A stretch of DNA of 64,000 nucleotides from Caldilineaceae bacterium (GTDB lineage: Bacteria > Chloroflexota > Anaerolineae > Caldilineales > Caldilineaceae): positions 58,138-122,137 of the forward strand of contig JAHBVF010000021.1 of NCBI GenBank assembly GCA_019637685.1, read 5' to 3'. This document shows positions 18,501 through 26,542 of this stretch, piece after piece. Position 1 is the first letter of the stretch. Each line of letters opens with the position of its first letter. The notes beneath the pieces are model-generated. The model had not been told where the DNA came from and made no database searches. It saw nothing but the letters and a program-made list of their open reading frames with translations. Made by a program: the position numbers and the translations under genes.

Positions 18501-18576
18501 AATGCAGCCACAGGCGTGCGCCCAACGCGACGAACTGCTCGCTGATATTCTGGGCTATGTGCCCCGGCGGACGTGA
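15514..18576 (+). CDS. SARP-type regulator: winged helix / BTAD / NB-ARC / TPR
   Basis: The product is about 1020 aa. A winged-helix DNA-binding domain (LDIRLLGGLEF onward, residues 5-95, including KVAALLAWLAVN and NLRQSLSNLR) precedes a bacterial transcriptional-activation domain (about 105-245, ALEVFG-type end EVFGAEPSVETTQLYERI). An NB-ARC ATPase follows with Walker A GPGGVGKSR near residue 288, LLLVLDNLDHL as Walker B and LATSRARL; the tail is a long TPR superhelix. SARP-STAND proteins are pathway-specific or global activators in actinomycetes and are frequent in Chloroflexota. The target genes are unknown. The start is an inferred TTG based on the promoter placed upstream. It could be co-oriented with, but is not clearly in an operon with, the TIM-barrel gene 75 bp downstream. 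Confidence 0.85.
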   Translation: MNNRLDIRLLGGLEFSQNNQPLEGFRSGKVAALLAWLAVNRRVHQRESLAGLFWGELSDSDAANNLRQSLSNLRSLANSHLTITRQTVAFRTDVPYALDVETFAQATGQTAGQTTAQRIQSLHAAVDLYRGDFLEGVMLRDAPDFEEWMLAQRARYREIALQAMHELVELRMDQGDYTDAIHTATRLLALDSWREEAHRTLMLALARTGQSSAALAQYENCRQILQEVFGAEPSVETTQLYERIRAARRGPRHNLPLPATELIGREQELAEIRRLLADPTCRLLTLVGPGGVGKSRLALEAASLMGGGFLNGVWYVRLADLNPDAPDAIPQALADALQLPLSGTATPQQQIAEFLRHKELLLVLDNLDHLLGQCAWLGQLLESAPDIKILATSRARLNLRAEWLIDLHGLPYPRGKEQATEDLAAMQLFAQRARRLQNSFALNTENRPLVARICRLVHGVPLALEMAATWMRTLSPAQIAAEIEKSLDFLTDPHSDAVDRHRSQRAVFDASWHLLTPAERDAFARLAVFRGGFDSAAAGWVTGCTAQILAGLVDKSLIGKSPIEKSSGEKSPADDESHYSVHPLLQQYALEKLAAQPPVQEAMIDRHIEWFARLLGDLQPDIYGARLPGALQIINRNLDNIRQAWRTAGERGHFAFFAQAVDSLLIIFDINGLSQEAQQMMQEARLRLETWTTGLPEQSIVLAQLLAHEGVFSFRLGQFERAHDYPRQAIGELLRHNAPPFTLGHVYVFLAAAHFGLGEYDAALAAFAAAKDAYGRAGSHWGISTGLGNSAEVHIALRQMEKAREFAAQSYTIGELSQNAYLQSHNAYRMATISAHFEEYDAAQRYHRESLDLAKALNYRGGMANAYSALGDISRSMGKYSEAEQQFDEARAINEEFGNWLDSADCQIQAGNAALAAQVYDRASAHLRQALGRAAEIGAEGVLSEGLLEWARLLIAQKKPEKAVPILQFVAADEESSPVVRDQARLLLRQQTGNPKMQPQACAQRDELLADILGYVPRRT

Positions 18577-18651
18577 GAGAATGACCAGTCAACAGTAATC
18601 CAATCACCTAATCAACCAATCCCCCAATTCCCCAATCAACGGAGACACTTT

Positions 18652-19521
18652 ATGCAAACCCGAACAGGCAATTTCCCCATCGGTTTTCGCCGCGGCGGCG
18701 GTGAATGGCAGAAGGACCTGCCCACACTGATCGACTGGGCCAAAGCCAACGATCTGGGCGTCATCGACCTGACCCGCAACGCCGCCGCGGAGATGGGCAC
18801 AGCCATCGACGCGGGACTGCGGGTCGGCTCGGTGGACCTGGCCGACAACAAAGGAATGATCGCAGCCGACAGCGGACGGCGGGCCGAGGCCATCGCCCGC
18901 AACAGCGAACACATCCGCGCCTGCGCGGTCTATGGCCCGGTCAACCACTTTCTGGTGATGCTCCCCGAAAATCCTGCCCTGCCCCGGCGGGAGAACTTCG
19001 GCTATCTGGTGGAGAGTTTTGGCGAGTTGATTCCCGTTCTCGAAAAAAACGACGCCCGGCTGGTGATCGAGGGCTGGCCCGGCCCCGGCGCGCTCTGCTG
19101 CACACCGGAGGGTTATCGGGCCGCGTTCAAAGAATTGCCCTCCAAAGCGATGGGCATCAACTACGACCCCTCCCACCTCATCCGCCAGGGCATCGATCCC
19201 ATGCGCTTCCTGCGGGAATTTGTGGATCGGGTCTATCACGTCCACGGCAAGGACACGGAACTGATCCCCGAAGGGCTGTACGAGTACGGCCACGAGCAGC
19301 CTGCCACCCTCGCCAGCCCCATCGCCTACGGCGCGCATGCCTGGCGCTACACAATCCCCGGCCACGGCATCTTCCGCTGGACCACCGGCCTGGAGATTCT
19401 GGCTGAAAACGGCTACAGCGGCGCGGTCTCGATTGAGCTGGAAGACGCCAACTTCCACAAAATTACCGAAGCCGAGCAGTTGGGGATTGTGCAGGGTGCG
19501 AAGTTTTTGACCGGATGCTGA
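18652..19521 (+). CDS. Sugar phosphate isomerase/epimerase (TIM barrel)
   Basis: The product is 289 aa, a xylose-isomerase-like TIM barrel (AP endonuclease 2 superfamily). The expected divalent-metal ligands are visible in order: Glu in RLVIEGWPG, Asp/His in GINYDPSHLI, His in VYHVHGKDTE and Glu in AVSIELEDANF. GGAGAC is a modest ribosome site 7-8 nt before the ATG. Family members isomerise or epimerise sugars or inositols; the substrate is not predictable here. No sugar transporter or dehydrogenase gene adjoins. Confidence 0.82.
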   Translation: MQTRTGNFPIGFRRGGGEWQKDLPTLIDWAKANDLGVIDLTRNAAAEMGTAIDAGLRVGSVDLADNKGMIAADSGRRAEAIARNSEHIRACAVYGPVNHFLVMLPENPALPRRENFGYLVESFGELIPVLEKNDARLVIEGWPGPGALCCTPEGYRAAFKELPSKAMGINYDPSHLIRQGIDPMRFLREFVDRVYHVHGKDTELIPEGLYEYGHEQPATLASPIAYGAHAWRYTIPGHGIFRWTTGLEILAENGYSGAVSIELEDANFHKITEAEQLGIVQGAKFLTGC

Positions 19522-19548
19522 GGAGCGGTGAGCGCATAAGCTGACAGT

Positions 19549-19621
19549 GGCGACCGTTTGGGAAGCGGCCAAATCTTCTTGCACGCTCCTGGGTTTTGTG
19601 GCGGATTCCCAAACGGTTGCC
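19549..19621. repeat. Intergenic palindrome, 16-bp arms
   Basis: GGCGACCGTTTGGGAA (19549-19564) and TTCCCAAACGGTTGCC (19606-19621) pair with one mismatch around a 41-nt spacer. It lies between the TIM-barrel gene and the methyltransferase-like gene. Confidence 0.75.
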
Positions 19622-19689
19622 GTGTATTCCTCAATTGCCATTCCCGCGTTGATCCGTGCCGAGCCATAGCGAAAGGCAGAATAAATCCT

Positions 19690-20142
19690 GTGTCGATCCA
19701 AAAATATCTCTACCCTCCCGTATATTTTCTGGGCGGATTGGGGTTGATTGTGCTGCTCCATCTCTTTTTCCCCCTCGGCACAATCGTTCCCCGCTATCTT
19801 TCCTGGCTGGGCGCGGTTCTGTTCGTTTTGGGTGGTGTGCCGGCGGTACTGATCTTCGGCCAGTTTCAGCGGGCGGGGACAACTATCCATCCTCACGCAG
19901 TTTCGCAGAAACTGGTGACAGATGGTCTCTTCCGCTTCAGCCGCAACCCCATCTACGCGGGTATGGCCCTCTCTTTGTTGGGCGCGGCCCTGTATTTCGG
20001 GGACCTTTCCCCCTTTGTGGTCGCGCCACTCTTCGTCTGGGTTATTCAAAACCAGTTTATTGTCCCGGAAGAGCGCCTTTTGGAGGAAACATTTGGCGAT
20101 GCCTACCGGGAGTACAAGTCACACGTGCGTCGCTGGTTGTAA
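19690..20142 (+). CDS. Isoprenylcysteine carboxyl methyltransferase-like membrane protein
   Basis: The start is a GTG at 19690 (VSIQKYLYPP); upstream in-frame codons would translate the palindrome at 19549-19621. The product is about 150 aa with four hydrophobic segments. The C-terminal half has the hallmark of the ICMT/PEMT family: LFRFSRNPIYAGM, then NQFIVPEERLLEETFGDAY and a final EYKSHVRRWL. These integral membrane enzymes methylate small lipids or protein C-termini with SAM. The bacterial substrate is unknown. AAAGG lies about 13 nt before the GTG, longer than ideal. Confidence 0.75.
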   Translation: MSIQKYLYPPVYFLGGLGLIVLLHLFFPLGTIVPRYLSWLGAVLFVLGGVPAVLIFGQFQRAGTTIHPHAVSQKLVTDGLFRFSRNPIYAGMALSLLGAALYFGDLSPFVVAPLFVWVIQNQFIVPEERLLEETFGDAYREYKSHVRRWL

Positions 20143-20163
20143 TGCCCATAAATGGGAGACCGT

Positions 20164-20299
20164 GACTATTCAGGCCAGCGCCGGTTGAGCAGGCCACGGC
20201 AGCTTGTGGCTGTGTCGAAGCCCAACGGGTAGACCCCCAAACTGGTTTCACTTCGACCCTTCGACGTTTGCTAACCCGCTGACTGCTGGCTGAATAGTC
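20164..20299. repeat. MITE-like element, family A, copy 2
   Basis: Ends GACTATTCAG (20164-20173) and CTGAATAGTC (20290-20299). The interior matches, in the opposite orientation, the element at 23-202, but is about 44 bp shorter because of a central deletion. It contains no ORF. Confidence 0.75.
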
Positions 20300-20415
20300 A
20301 TGCTGGATCAGGAAAATAGCCGAGTGACTGTAGGCGTGTTGTCTGCTGCGTTCTACTGTCATTGCTCGATCAATTTGTTAATATCCAAACAGTTTGCGTT
20401 ACAAAGGAAGGCACT

Positions 20416-20949
20416 ATGTGGTCACCAGATGGTTACTTGGCTGCCTGGCGCTATGCCGGGGAGATGCACGCCGACCAAAAAGTGCCGGGTACAGAGCTGC
20501 CGTACATTGTCCACGTGGGCGCAGTGGCGATGGAGGTGCTGTCTGCGTTGGCCCAGGGCAACCGGGTAGATAATCCGGACCTGGCTGTACAAGCCGCGCT
20601 GCTCCACGACGTTATCGAGGATACGCCCGCCACCTACGCGGACGTATCCGCGCGCTTCGGCGCGGCCGTGGCGGACGGAGTGCTGGCATTGACGAAGGAC
20701 AAGACGCTCCCCTCCAAAGCCCAACAGATGACCGACAGCCTCGCCCGCATCCGCCAGCAGCCGCAGGAAGTGTGGATGGTGAAGCTAGCAGATCGCATCA
20801 CAAACTTGCAGCCACCGCCCGCTCACTGGGACGCTGCCAAAATCGCCGCCTATCGGGACGAGGCAATGACGATTCTGGACGCGCTGGGCGAAGCAGATGG
20901 GTGGCTGGCAGAGCGGTTGCGAGGGAAGATTAAGGGATATCCGGGATAA
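20416..20949 (+). CDS. RelA/SpoT-like HD-domain hydrolase (MESH1/small alarmone hydrolase type)
   Basis: The product is 177 aa. AAAGGAAGG precedes ATG 20416 by 7 nt and fixes the start. The HD pattern of (p)ppGpp hydrolases is present: YIVHVGAVAMEV, the catalytic ALLHDVIEDTPATYADV, then VKLADRITNL. There is no synthetase or TGS/ACT domain, so this is a stand-alone hydrolase-type protein, likely acting on (p)ppGpp or a related pyrophosphate with Mn2+. It converges on the nuoN gene across a bidirectional terminator. Confidence 0.85.
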   Translation: MWSPDGYLAAWRYAGEMHADQKVPGTELPYIVHVGAVAMEVLSALAQGNRVDNPDLAVQAALLHDVIEDTPATYADVSARFGAAVADGVLALTKDKTLPSKAQQMTDSLARIRQQPQEVWMVKLADRITNLQPPPAHWDAAKIAAYRDEAMTILDALGEADGWLAERLRGKIKGYPG

Positions 20950-20951
20950 AA

Positions 20952-20985
20952 AAAGGTCTGCCAGATTGAAACCTGGCAGACCTTT
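20952..20985. terminator. Bidirectional terminator, HD gene / nuoN
   Basis: AAAGGTCTGCCAG (20952-20964) and CTGGCAGACCTTT (20973-20985) form a 13-bp stem flanked by A and T runs, 3 nt after the HD gene stop and 19 nt before the nuoN stop. Confidence 0.85.
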
Positions 20986-21003
20986 CTGGTTCTGACTGAA
21001 ATG

Positions 21004-22440
21004 TTACAACCCGCCCAGCAGCCCCGTCCACACGCTGGGATAGAGGCCGATGACAACCGTGGCCACCGCGGCGATGACGACGCTGGCGTTGAGACCGGTC
21101 CACATTCGGCGCTCGATGACTTCAGAGCTATCACTGAAGTACATTGTCACCGTCACCCGCAGGTAGTAGTAGGCGCTGATGGCGCTGTTGAGCACACCCA
21201 CTGCCACCAGCCAGGCCCAGCCCCCGTCCACCGCGGCTTTGAAGAGAAAGAACTTGCCGAAGAAACCGGCCAGGGGGGGAATCCCAGCCAGACTGAGCAT
21301 AAATATCGCCATTGCCAAAGCCAGCCAGGGATAGCGAGCCGACATACCAGCCAGACGACTCTGGTCCACATCGCCTTCGCCCGCCTTCTCCATTGCAATG
21401 GCAACAGCAAAGGCCCCGATGTTCATAAACGCATAGGCGAAGAGATAGAAGAGGGCCGCGCTGCTGCCTTCTGTCGTGCCGGGGACAATGCCCACCAGCA
21501 GATAGCCGGCGTGGGCCACACTGGAATAGGCCAGCATTCGCTTGAGACTGGTCTGGCGCAGGGCGGTCAGATTGCCCACTGTCATTGTGATGACAGCCAG
21601 CAGTGCCAGGGCCATCCCCCACTGGGGTTGCAGGCTGGGCAGGGCCACCAGCAGCACCCGAATAAACCCGGCAAAAGCGGCTGTCTTTGTGCCCACGCTC
21701 ATAAAAGCGGTGACCGGTGTGGGCGCGCCCTGATAGACATCCGGCGTCCACATGTGGAAGGGGACGAGGCTGGCTTTGAAGCCAAAGCCCACCACCAGAA
21801 GGGCGATACCGGGCAGAGCCAGCGCGGCATTACCACTGCCGCTTCTCAGTACCTCGCCGATGATGGCAAAGTTTGTGCTGCCCCCCGCCCCATAAAGCAG
21901 GGCCGCGCCATAGACGAAGAAGCTGCTGGCAAACGCGCCCAGCAGAAAATACTTCATCGCGGCTTCGGTGCTGCGCGGATTCTTCCGGTAGAAGCCGCTG
22001 AGAATATAGAGGCCCAGGGAGAAGATTTCCAGCGCAACGAAGAGGACGATCAGGTCTGTGGCGCTGCCCATCAGCATCATTCCGCCAGCCGTGAGCAGAA
22101 GCAGGGAATAGTATTCGCCGCTCTGCTTGCGGATAACGGGCAGATAGTTACCGCTGAGGAGTACGCTGAAAATGGCCGTGATACCCACGACCAGACGCAC
22201 ACCCAGAGAGAAAGTGTCTGACGTAGCCCCGCCCATATACGAAGCGGTGGGCTGGCCCCAAATATAAAGGGCTGCGCCCATGCTCACCAGCAGCGTCACC
22301 AGAGAAAGCCCGGGCAGAATACCAGCCTCATCCTGCTTGCGCCGGGCAATATCGGCCATCATCACCACCAGCGCGCCCACTATCAGCACGATTTCAGGCA
22401 GAAGTACGGAGAGATTTTCAAAGAGTGCGGAGATTTCCAT
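21004..22440 (-). CDS. nuoN: NADH-quinone oxidoreductase subunit N (set 1)
   Basis: About 478 aa; GGAG precedes ATG 22440 (MEISALFENLSV), whereas longer frames would translate the hairpin at 22491-22543. It is an antiporter-like, ion-pumping subunit of the complex I membrane arm with about 14 TM helices. The Glu of TM5 (LFVALEIFSLGLYI), the broken-helix Lys (GFGFKASLVPFHMWTPDVY) and the following TKTAAF Lys are all present. Last gene of the complete nuo operon and nearest to its terminator. Confidence 0.95.
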   Translation of the reverse strand: MEISALFENLSVLLPEIVLIVGALVVMMADIARRKQDEAGILPGLSLVTLLVSMGAALYIWGQPTASYMGGATSDTFSLGVRLVVGITAIFSVLLSGNYLPVIRKQSGEYYSLLLLTAGGMMLMGSATDLIVLFVALEIFSLGLYILSGFYRKNPRSTEAAMKYFLLGAFASSFFVYGAALLYGAGGSTNFAIIGEVLRSGSGNAALALPGIALLVVGFGFKASLVPFHMWTPDVYQGAPTPVTAFMSVGTKTAAFAGFIRVLLVALPSLQPQWGMALALLAVITMTVGNLTALRQTSLKRMLAYSSVAHAGYLLVGIVPGTTEGSSAALFYLFAYAFMNIGAFAVAIAMEKAGEGDVDQSRLAGMSARYPWLALAMAIFMLSLAGIPPLAGFFGKFFLFKAAVDGGWAWLVAVGVLNSAISAYYYLRVTVTMYFSDSSEVIERRMWTGLNASVVIAAVATVVIGLYPSVWTGLLGGL

Positions 22441-22490
22441 TCCTACTCCAAAGTACGATTTGAAAACGAAGAGTTTCGTATCGGTAAAAA

Positions 22491-22543
22491 CGTGATGCTT
22501 GAAACGTGAGAACACTGGACGATCTCACGCTTTACGTTTCACG
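22491..22543. repeat. Imperfect hairpin between nuoM and nuoN (set 1)
   Basis: CGTGATGCTTGAAACGTGAGA (22491-22511, arm of 21) pairs with 22523-22543 at 16 of 21 positions. The CACTGGAC loop word is shared with the hairpin at 13321-13384. Confidence 0.65.
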
Positions 22544-22558
22544 CTTCAGCTTGCAAAA

Positions 22559-24046
22559 TTAATGTCCCAACTGTACGACCGCTGTCGTCCCCTGCTGCAA
22601 GACCTGCATCGCCTCGACAGCCGGATTGATCTTGTCCAGGAAAAGATTGGGGAAGAGACCGATGACGAAGAAGAGCACCACCAGCGGAATAAGCATCGCC
22701 AACTCGCCCCGGTTTAGATCAGGCAGAACACCCACTTCGTTCTTCGGGTTGGTCAACGGTCCTTGAGCCACTTTGCGGAAAGCGACGAGCAAATACCAGG
22801 CGGCCAGGATAATTCCCGCGGTGCCCAACACGGCATAGAACGGATTGTGAGCGTAGGCACCCAGCAGAATCGTGAACTCACCCACAAATCCATTGAGACC
22901 GGGCAGCCCCACACTGCTCATCACCACCACTAGCAAGAAGAAAGAGTAGATCGGAATACTTTTCCAAAGTCCACCAAATTCGCTGAAGAGCCGGGTGTGG
23001 CGGCGCTCGTAGAGCATACCCACCATCAAAAAGAGTGCCCCGGTGCTCAGCCCGTGGTTGACCATTTGCAGCACCGCGCCGCTCATCCCCTGCTGGTTGA
23101 AGGCGAAGATGCCCAGCATCACAAAGCCCAGATGGGCCACAGAACTATAGGCAACGAGCGACTTGAAATCCTTCTGCACCAACGCCACCAGCGCGCCGTA
23201 GAGGATACCGATCACCGCCAGAATGGCGAAAAGACCGCCATAGCTCACGGCCGCGTCGGGGAAAATGGGCAGAGCAAAACGCACAAAGCCATACGTGCCC
23301 ATCTTCAGCAGCACACCGGCCAAGATGATCGAACCGGCGGTCGGGGCCTGGACGTGAGCGTCGGGTAGCCAGGTGTGCAGAGGAAAGATAGGCACTTTGA
23401 TGGCGAAGCCCAGGGCAAAGGCCAGGAAAGCAAACTGCTGTATTGTCACTGGCAGGTGGGCCCCCTGCAACTCCAGCACATTGAAAGTGCCGGTGTTGAA
23501 GTAGACCAGCAGAATCGCCACCAGCATCAGCGCCGAACCGGCCAGGGTGTACAGGAAGAACTTCAGCGCGGCATAGACCCGTTTCTGGCTGCCCCATTTA
23601 CCGATGAGGAAGTACATCGGGATCAGGCTGAATTCCCAGAAGACGTAGAAGAGCACCAAATCCAGGGCCAGGAAGACACCAATCATCGACGTCTGCATCA
23701 GGAGCATCAGGGCCATATAGCCGCCCACATTCTCTTTGATGTGCTGGTTGCTGAAGGCCACGGCAATGGGCATCAAAAATGTCGTCAACAACACCAGCCA
23801 AAGGCTGATACCGTCCACGCCCAGATGGTAGAAGATGTCCAGATCGGGGATCCAGGCATATTTCTCGACCAGCACCATGCCCGCCGCGCCGTCGGGCCAG
23901 TTCACCAGCAGCAGCAAACTGACCAGAAAGGTGACGAGGGTTGTGCCCAGGGCGATGTTCTTTTTAGCCCCGTCGCCGGGCACAGCCAACAGAATCAGCG
24001 CGCCAAGAAGAGGAAGAAAGGTAATAATCGAAAGTAAAAAGTTCAT
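22559..24046 (-). CDS. nuoM: NADH-quinone oxidoreductase subunit M (set 1)
   Basis: 495 aa, the middle antiporter-like subunit of the membrane arm. The proton-channel Glu (FYVFWEFSLIPMYFLIG), the Lys in GFAIKVPIFPLHTWLPDAH and the second Lys in GVLLKMGTYGFVRF are present, so it should pump. The length is normal for the family. It is downstream of nuoL across a gap that holds an inserted element, and upstream of nuoN across a hairpin. Confidence 0.95.
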   Translation of the reverse strand: MNFLLSIITFLPLLGALILLAVPGDGAKKNIALGTTLVTFLVSLLLLVNWPDGAAGMVLVEKYAWIPDLDIFYHLGVDGISLWLVLLTTFLMPIAVAFSNQHIKENVGGYMALMLLMQTSMIGVFLALDLVLFYVFWEFSLIPMYFLIGKWGSQKRVYAALKFFLYTLAGSALMLVAILLVYFNTGTFNVLELQGAHLPVTIQQFAFLAFALGFAIKVPIFPLHTWLPDAHVQAPTAGSIILAGVLLKMGTYGFVRFALPIFPDAAVSYGGLFAILAVIGILYGALVALVQKDFKSLVAYSSVAHLGFVMLGIFAFNQQGMSGAVLQMVNHGLSTGALFLMVGMLYERRHTRLFSEFGGLWKSIPIYSFFLLVVVMSSVGLPGLNGFVGEFTILLGAYAHNPFYAVLGTAGIILAAWYLLVAFRKVAQGPLTNPKNEVGVLPDLNRGELAMLIPLVVLFFVIGLFPNLFLDKINPAVEAMQVLQQGTTAVVQLGH

Positions 24047-24095
24047 TGGGTCAAAACTCTCCCAGCGGGAACAGCTTGATTTATATACGCCTTAT

Positions 24096-24283
24096 ACAAA
24101 CACAAAATACAGCAGCACCGCCACCACACCCGCAGGCTCGGCAATCAATTGCTGTCTCAAAGCTCAAGTCCACTGAAGTGGACTGCATCCCCAGTCGTCT
24201 GTAGACGACTTCCGCTTTTGGCCTGGAGTTGATTGCAGGGCTACACAAACACAAAATACAACAGCACCGCCACCACACCCACA
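24096..24283. mobile_element. Small element with 39-bp direct repeats at the nuoL 3' end
   Basis: 24096-24134 and 24245-24283 are 39-bp direct repeats with two mismatches; the second is the genuine nuoL 3' end. Between them a 110-bp insert has ends GCAATCAA (24140-24147) and TTGATTGC (24230-24237), and two internal hairpins, AGTCCACT/AGTGGACT and AGTCGTC/GACGACT. The layout suggests insertion with a long target duplication, or recombination that left nuoL intact. Confidence 0.65.
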
Positions 24284-26133
24284 AAGAGGCTCAGCGCGTA
24301 GGTGGGAACCAGCCCGTTGTGTGCCCGGCGCAGGAGATTACCCGCGGCCAGATGAGCCGTGCCCAACAGATTGACCGAACCGTCGATGGCCCGCTGGTCG
24401 ATGATACCAGCAAGAAAAGCAGCCAGCCTACGCAGGGATCCGACAATCACAGTCGTGTATAGTTCGTCGATATACCATTTATGTTGGGCCGGGCCTTCCA
24501 ATGGCTTCAAAATGCCCGTGATGCTCTTGGCCCAGGCCGCGTCCTGCACATAGCGGCCATAGGCCAGGCCGATGCCCGCCAGGGATACCAGCGCGCTCAC
24601 CAGCAGCAGACCGATTTCCAGCCCCATCGATGGGTGGAAAGTCGCAGGCCCCACGGCCTCTTCCAGCCAGTGTTCCAGCGTCAGGACAAAGGGCAGATTG
24701 AGAAGACCGCCGATCAACGCCAGCCCGGCCAATACCCAAAGGGTGGAGGTCATCATCCCGTGGCTCTCGTGGGCGTGGTCAAAGATGTGTTTGTCCCGCT
24801 GCTTGCCCCAGAAGGGCACAAAGACCGCCCGGAAGCTGTAGAATGCGGTGAGCAGTGCGGTGAACAGGCCCAGGGCATAGAGCAGAAGATTGTTGTCAAA
24901 GGTGCTGAGCAGAATGGCGTCTTTGGAGAAAAAGCCAGAAGTGAGCGGGAACCCGGCCAAGGCCAGTGCACCGATGGCGAACAATTTGTAGGTCGTCGGC
25001 ATCTTCTCCCGCAGGTTGCCCATTTTGTTGATGTTCAACTCGCCGCCGGGCAGCCCGTGCATCACATTGCCCGCGCTCAGGAAGAGCAGGGCCTTGAAAA
25101 AAGCGTGGGTGATCAGATGGAAGATGGCAAAGGCATACGCGCCCACGCCCACGCCCAGAATCATATAGCCCAACTGGGAAATGGTGGAGTAGGCCAGAAT
25201 CTTCTTCAGGTCGGTCTGCACCAGGGCAATGGACGCGCCCAGCAGCGCGGTCAGCATACCCACCCAGGCCGTCGTCGCCATCACATTGGGGGCCAGGGCA
25301 AAAAGGACGTGGGTGCGGGCAATCATATAGACACCCGCGGTGACCATTGTGGCCGCGTGCATCAGGGCGGAGACAGGGGTTGGGCCAGCCATAGCGTCGG
25401 GCAGCCAGACAAAAAGAGGCAACTGCGCGCTCTTGCCTGTGGCAGCCAGAAGAAGAAGAAGGGTAACCGCGGTCGCCACGCCTGCGCTCAGTTGGCCCGC
25501 GTTGGCAAAGACCCCCTCAAAGGTGAGCGTGCCCAGGCTGGTCCACAGGGCCATCATCGCCAGCATCATTCCAAAATCGCCGATGCGGTTGACGATAAAG
25601 GCTTTCTTGCCCGCGTCCGCGTAGGAGCCGTAGGTGCTGTCCTCTTTGTCAAAGTAGAAACCAATGAGCAGGTAGGAAGCCAGACCCACCCCTTCCCAGC
25701 CCACAAACATCCCCAGGAAGCTATTGCTGAGAATCAGAATCAGCATGGCGAAGACGAAAAAATTCAGGTAGACGAAGAAGCGCTGAAAACGCTCGTCATC
25801 GTGCATATAGCCCGTGGCGTAGAGATGGATAAGCGCGCCCACGCCGGTCACCACCAGGGCCATTGTCACGCTGAGGCTGTCGATGAGCATGGCCGCGGGC
25901 ACGTGGAAATTGCCGATGTCGATCCAGTTCCACAGATGGACGGTAACTTCCCGGTGATGCGGGTCCATCCCCAGCAGGCTGAGGAGCAGACCCACGGCCA
26001 CGGCGAAGGCACCGATCAATGCACCGGACGCGATCCAGCCGATGGCACTTTTGCTCAGCCGCGAGCCAAAAAACAGATTGATCAGCGCGCCCGCAGCGGG
26101 GAAGGCGAAGATAAGCCAGGCAAAATCGAGCAT
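24241..26133 (-). CDS. nuoL: NADH-quinone oxidoreductase subunit L (set 1)
   Basis: 630 aa, the distal antiporter-like subunit with the lateral amphipathic helix. TM5 Glu (MFVGWEGVGLASYLLIGFY), the Lys of LLLAATGKSAQLPLFVWLPDA and the [13 protein letters not shown] Lys are all present. GGAGAG lies 9-10 nt before ATG 26133. The final codons (LLYFVFV) are copied in the 39-bp repeat beyond the stop. The usual NuoL length supports a full copy. Confidence 0.95.
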   Translation of the reverse strand: MLDFAWLIFAFPAAGALINLFFGSRLSKSAIGWIASGALIGAFAVAVGLLLSLLGMDPHHREVTVHLWNWIDIGNFHVPAAMLIDSLSVTMALVVTGVGALIHLYATGYMHDDERFQRFFVYLNFFVFAMLILILSNSFLGMFVGWEGVGLASYLLIGFYFDKEDSTYGSYADAGKKAFIVNRIGDFGMMLAMMALWTSLGTLTFEGVFANAGQLSAGVATAVTLLLLLAATGKSAQLPLFVWLPDAMAGPTPVSALMHAATMVTAGVYMIARTHVLFALAPNVMATTAWVGMLTALLGASIALVQTDLKKILAYSTISQLGYMILGVGVGAYAFAIFHLITHAFFKALLFLSAGNVMHGLPGGELNINKMGNLREKMPTTYKLFAIGALALAGFPLTSGFFSKDAILLSTFDNNLLLYALGLFTALLTAFYSFRAVFVPFWGKQRDKHIFDHAHESHGMMTSTLWVLAGLALIGGLLNLPFVLTLEHWLEEAVGPATFHPSMGLEIGLLLVSALVSLAGIGLAYGRYVQDAAWAKSITGILKPLEGPAQHKWYIDELYTTVIVGSLRRLAAFLAGIIDQRAIDGSVNLLGTAHLAAGNLLRRAHNGLVPTYALSLFVGVVAVLLYFVFV

Positions 26134-26170
26134 AGTTCAGGTCTCTCCGAGGTGGAGGGAGCGGCTGTCA

Positions 26171-26236
26171 GGGATTGGGGATTGGGGGCTGGGGACTGAG
26201 TGTCTTCCCAGTCTCCGATCCCCAATCCCCAATCCC
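26171..26236. repeat. Palindrome between nuoK and nuoL (set 1)
   Basis: Arms 26171-26198 and 26209-26236 pair apart from a few mismatches around a 10-nt loop. The arms are built of GGGATT/GGGGATT words. It might tune translation or mRNA decay between nuoK and nuoL. Confidence 0.75.
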
Positions 26237-26239
26237 CAA

Positions 26240-26542
26240 TTACCACTTCAGCAAATTAATTTCGTCGATATTAATACTCTTGCGGTGGCGGGTATTGGAA
26301 ATCAGAATCGCCAGCCCCACGGCCACTTCTGCCGCGGCCACGGCCATAATCATAAAGACAAAAACCTGGCCGTTCAGGTTGCCCCATTGCCGGCTCAGCG
26401 CAATGAGGGTCAGATTGACACTGTTGAGCATCATCTCGATACACATAAAAATGATCAATGCGTTGCGGCGCACCAGCACACCGGTTGCGCCCACAGCAAA
26501 GATCAGTGCAGCCAGAATCAGATAATAGCTGGTCGGAATCAT
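26240..26542 (-). CDS. nuoK: NADH-quinone oxidoreductase subunit K (set 1)
   Basis: 100 aa, three TM helices. The two conserved membrane Glu residues are seen in IFMCIEMMLNSVNL and AAEVAVGLAILI; both take part in proton transfer between the E-channel and the antiporters. Its ATG overlaps the nuoJ stop by 4 bp (ATGA), giving translational coupling. Length is normal. Confidence 0.95.
   Translation of the reverse strand: MIPTSYYLILAALIFAVGATGVLVRRNALIIFMCIEMMLNSVNLTLIALSRQWGNLNGQVFVFMIMAVAAAEVAVGLAILISNTRHRKSINIDEINLLKW

Noticed and set aside
20164..20299. Element as a Rho-independent terminator
   Set aside because: Arms are 10 bp with a 116-nt interior and no T-run, and the same element occurs in reverse orientation at 23-202.
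24481..26199. Plus-strand ORF of 572 aa opposite nuoL (set 1)
   Set aside because: Shadow of a TM-rich gene: Gln/His/Arg-rich with no domain, entirely antisense to nuoL.
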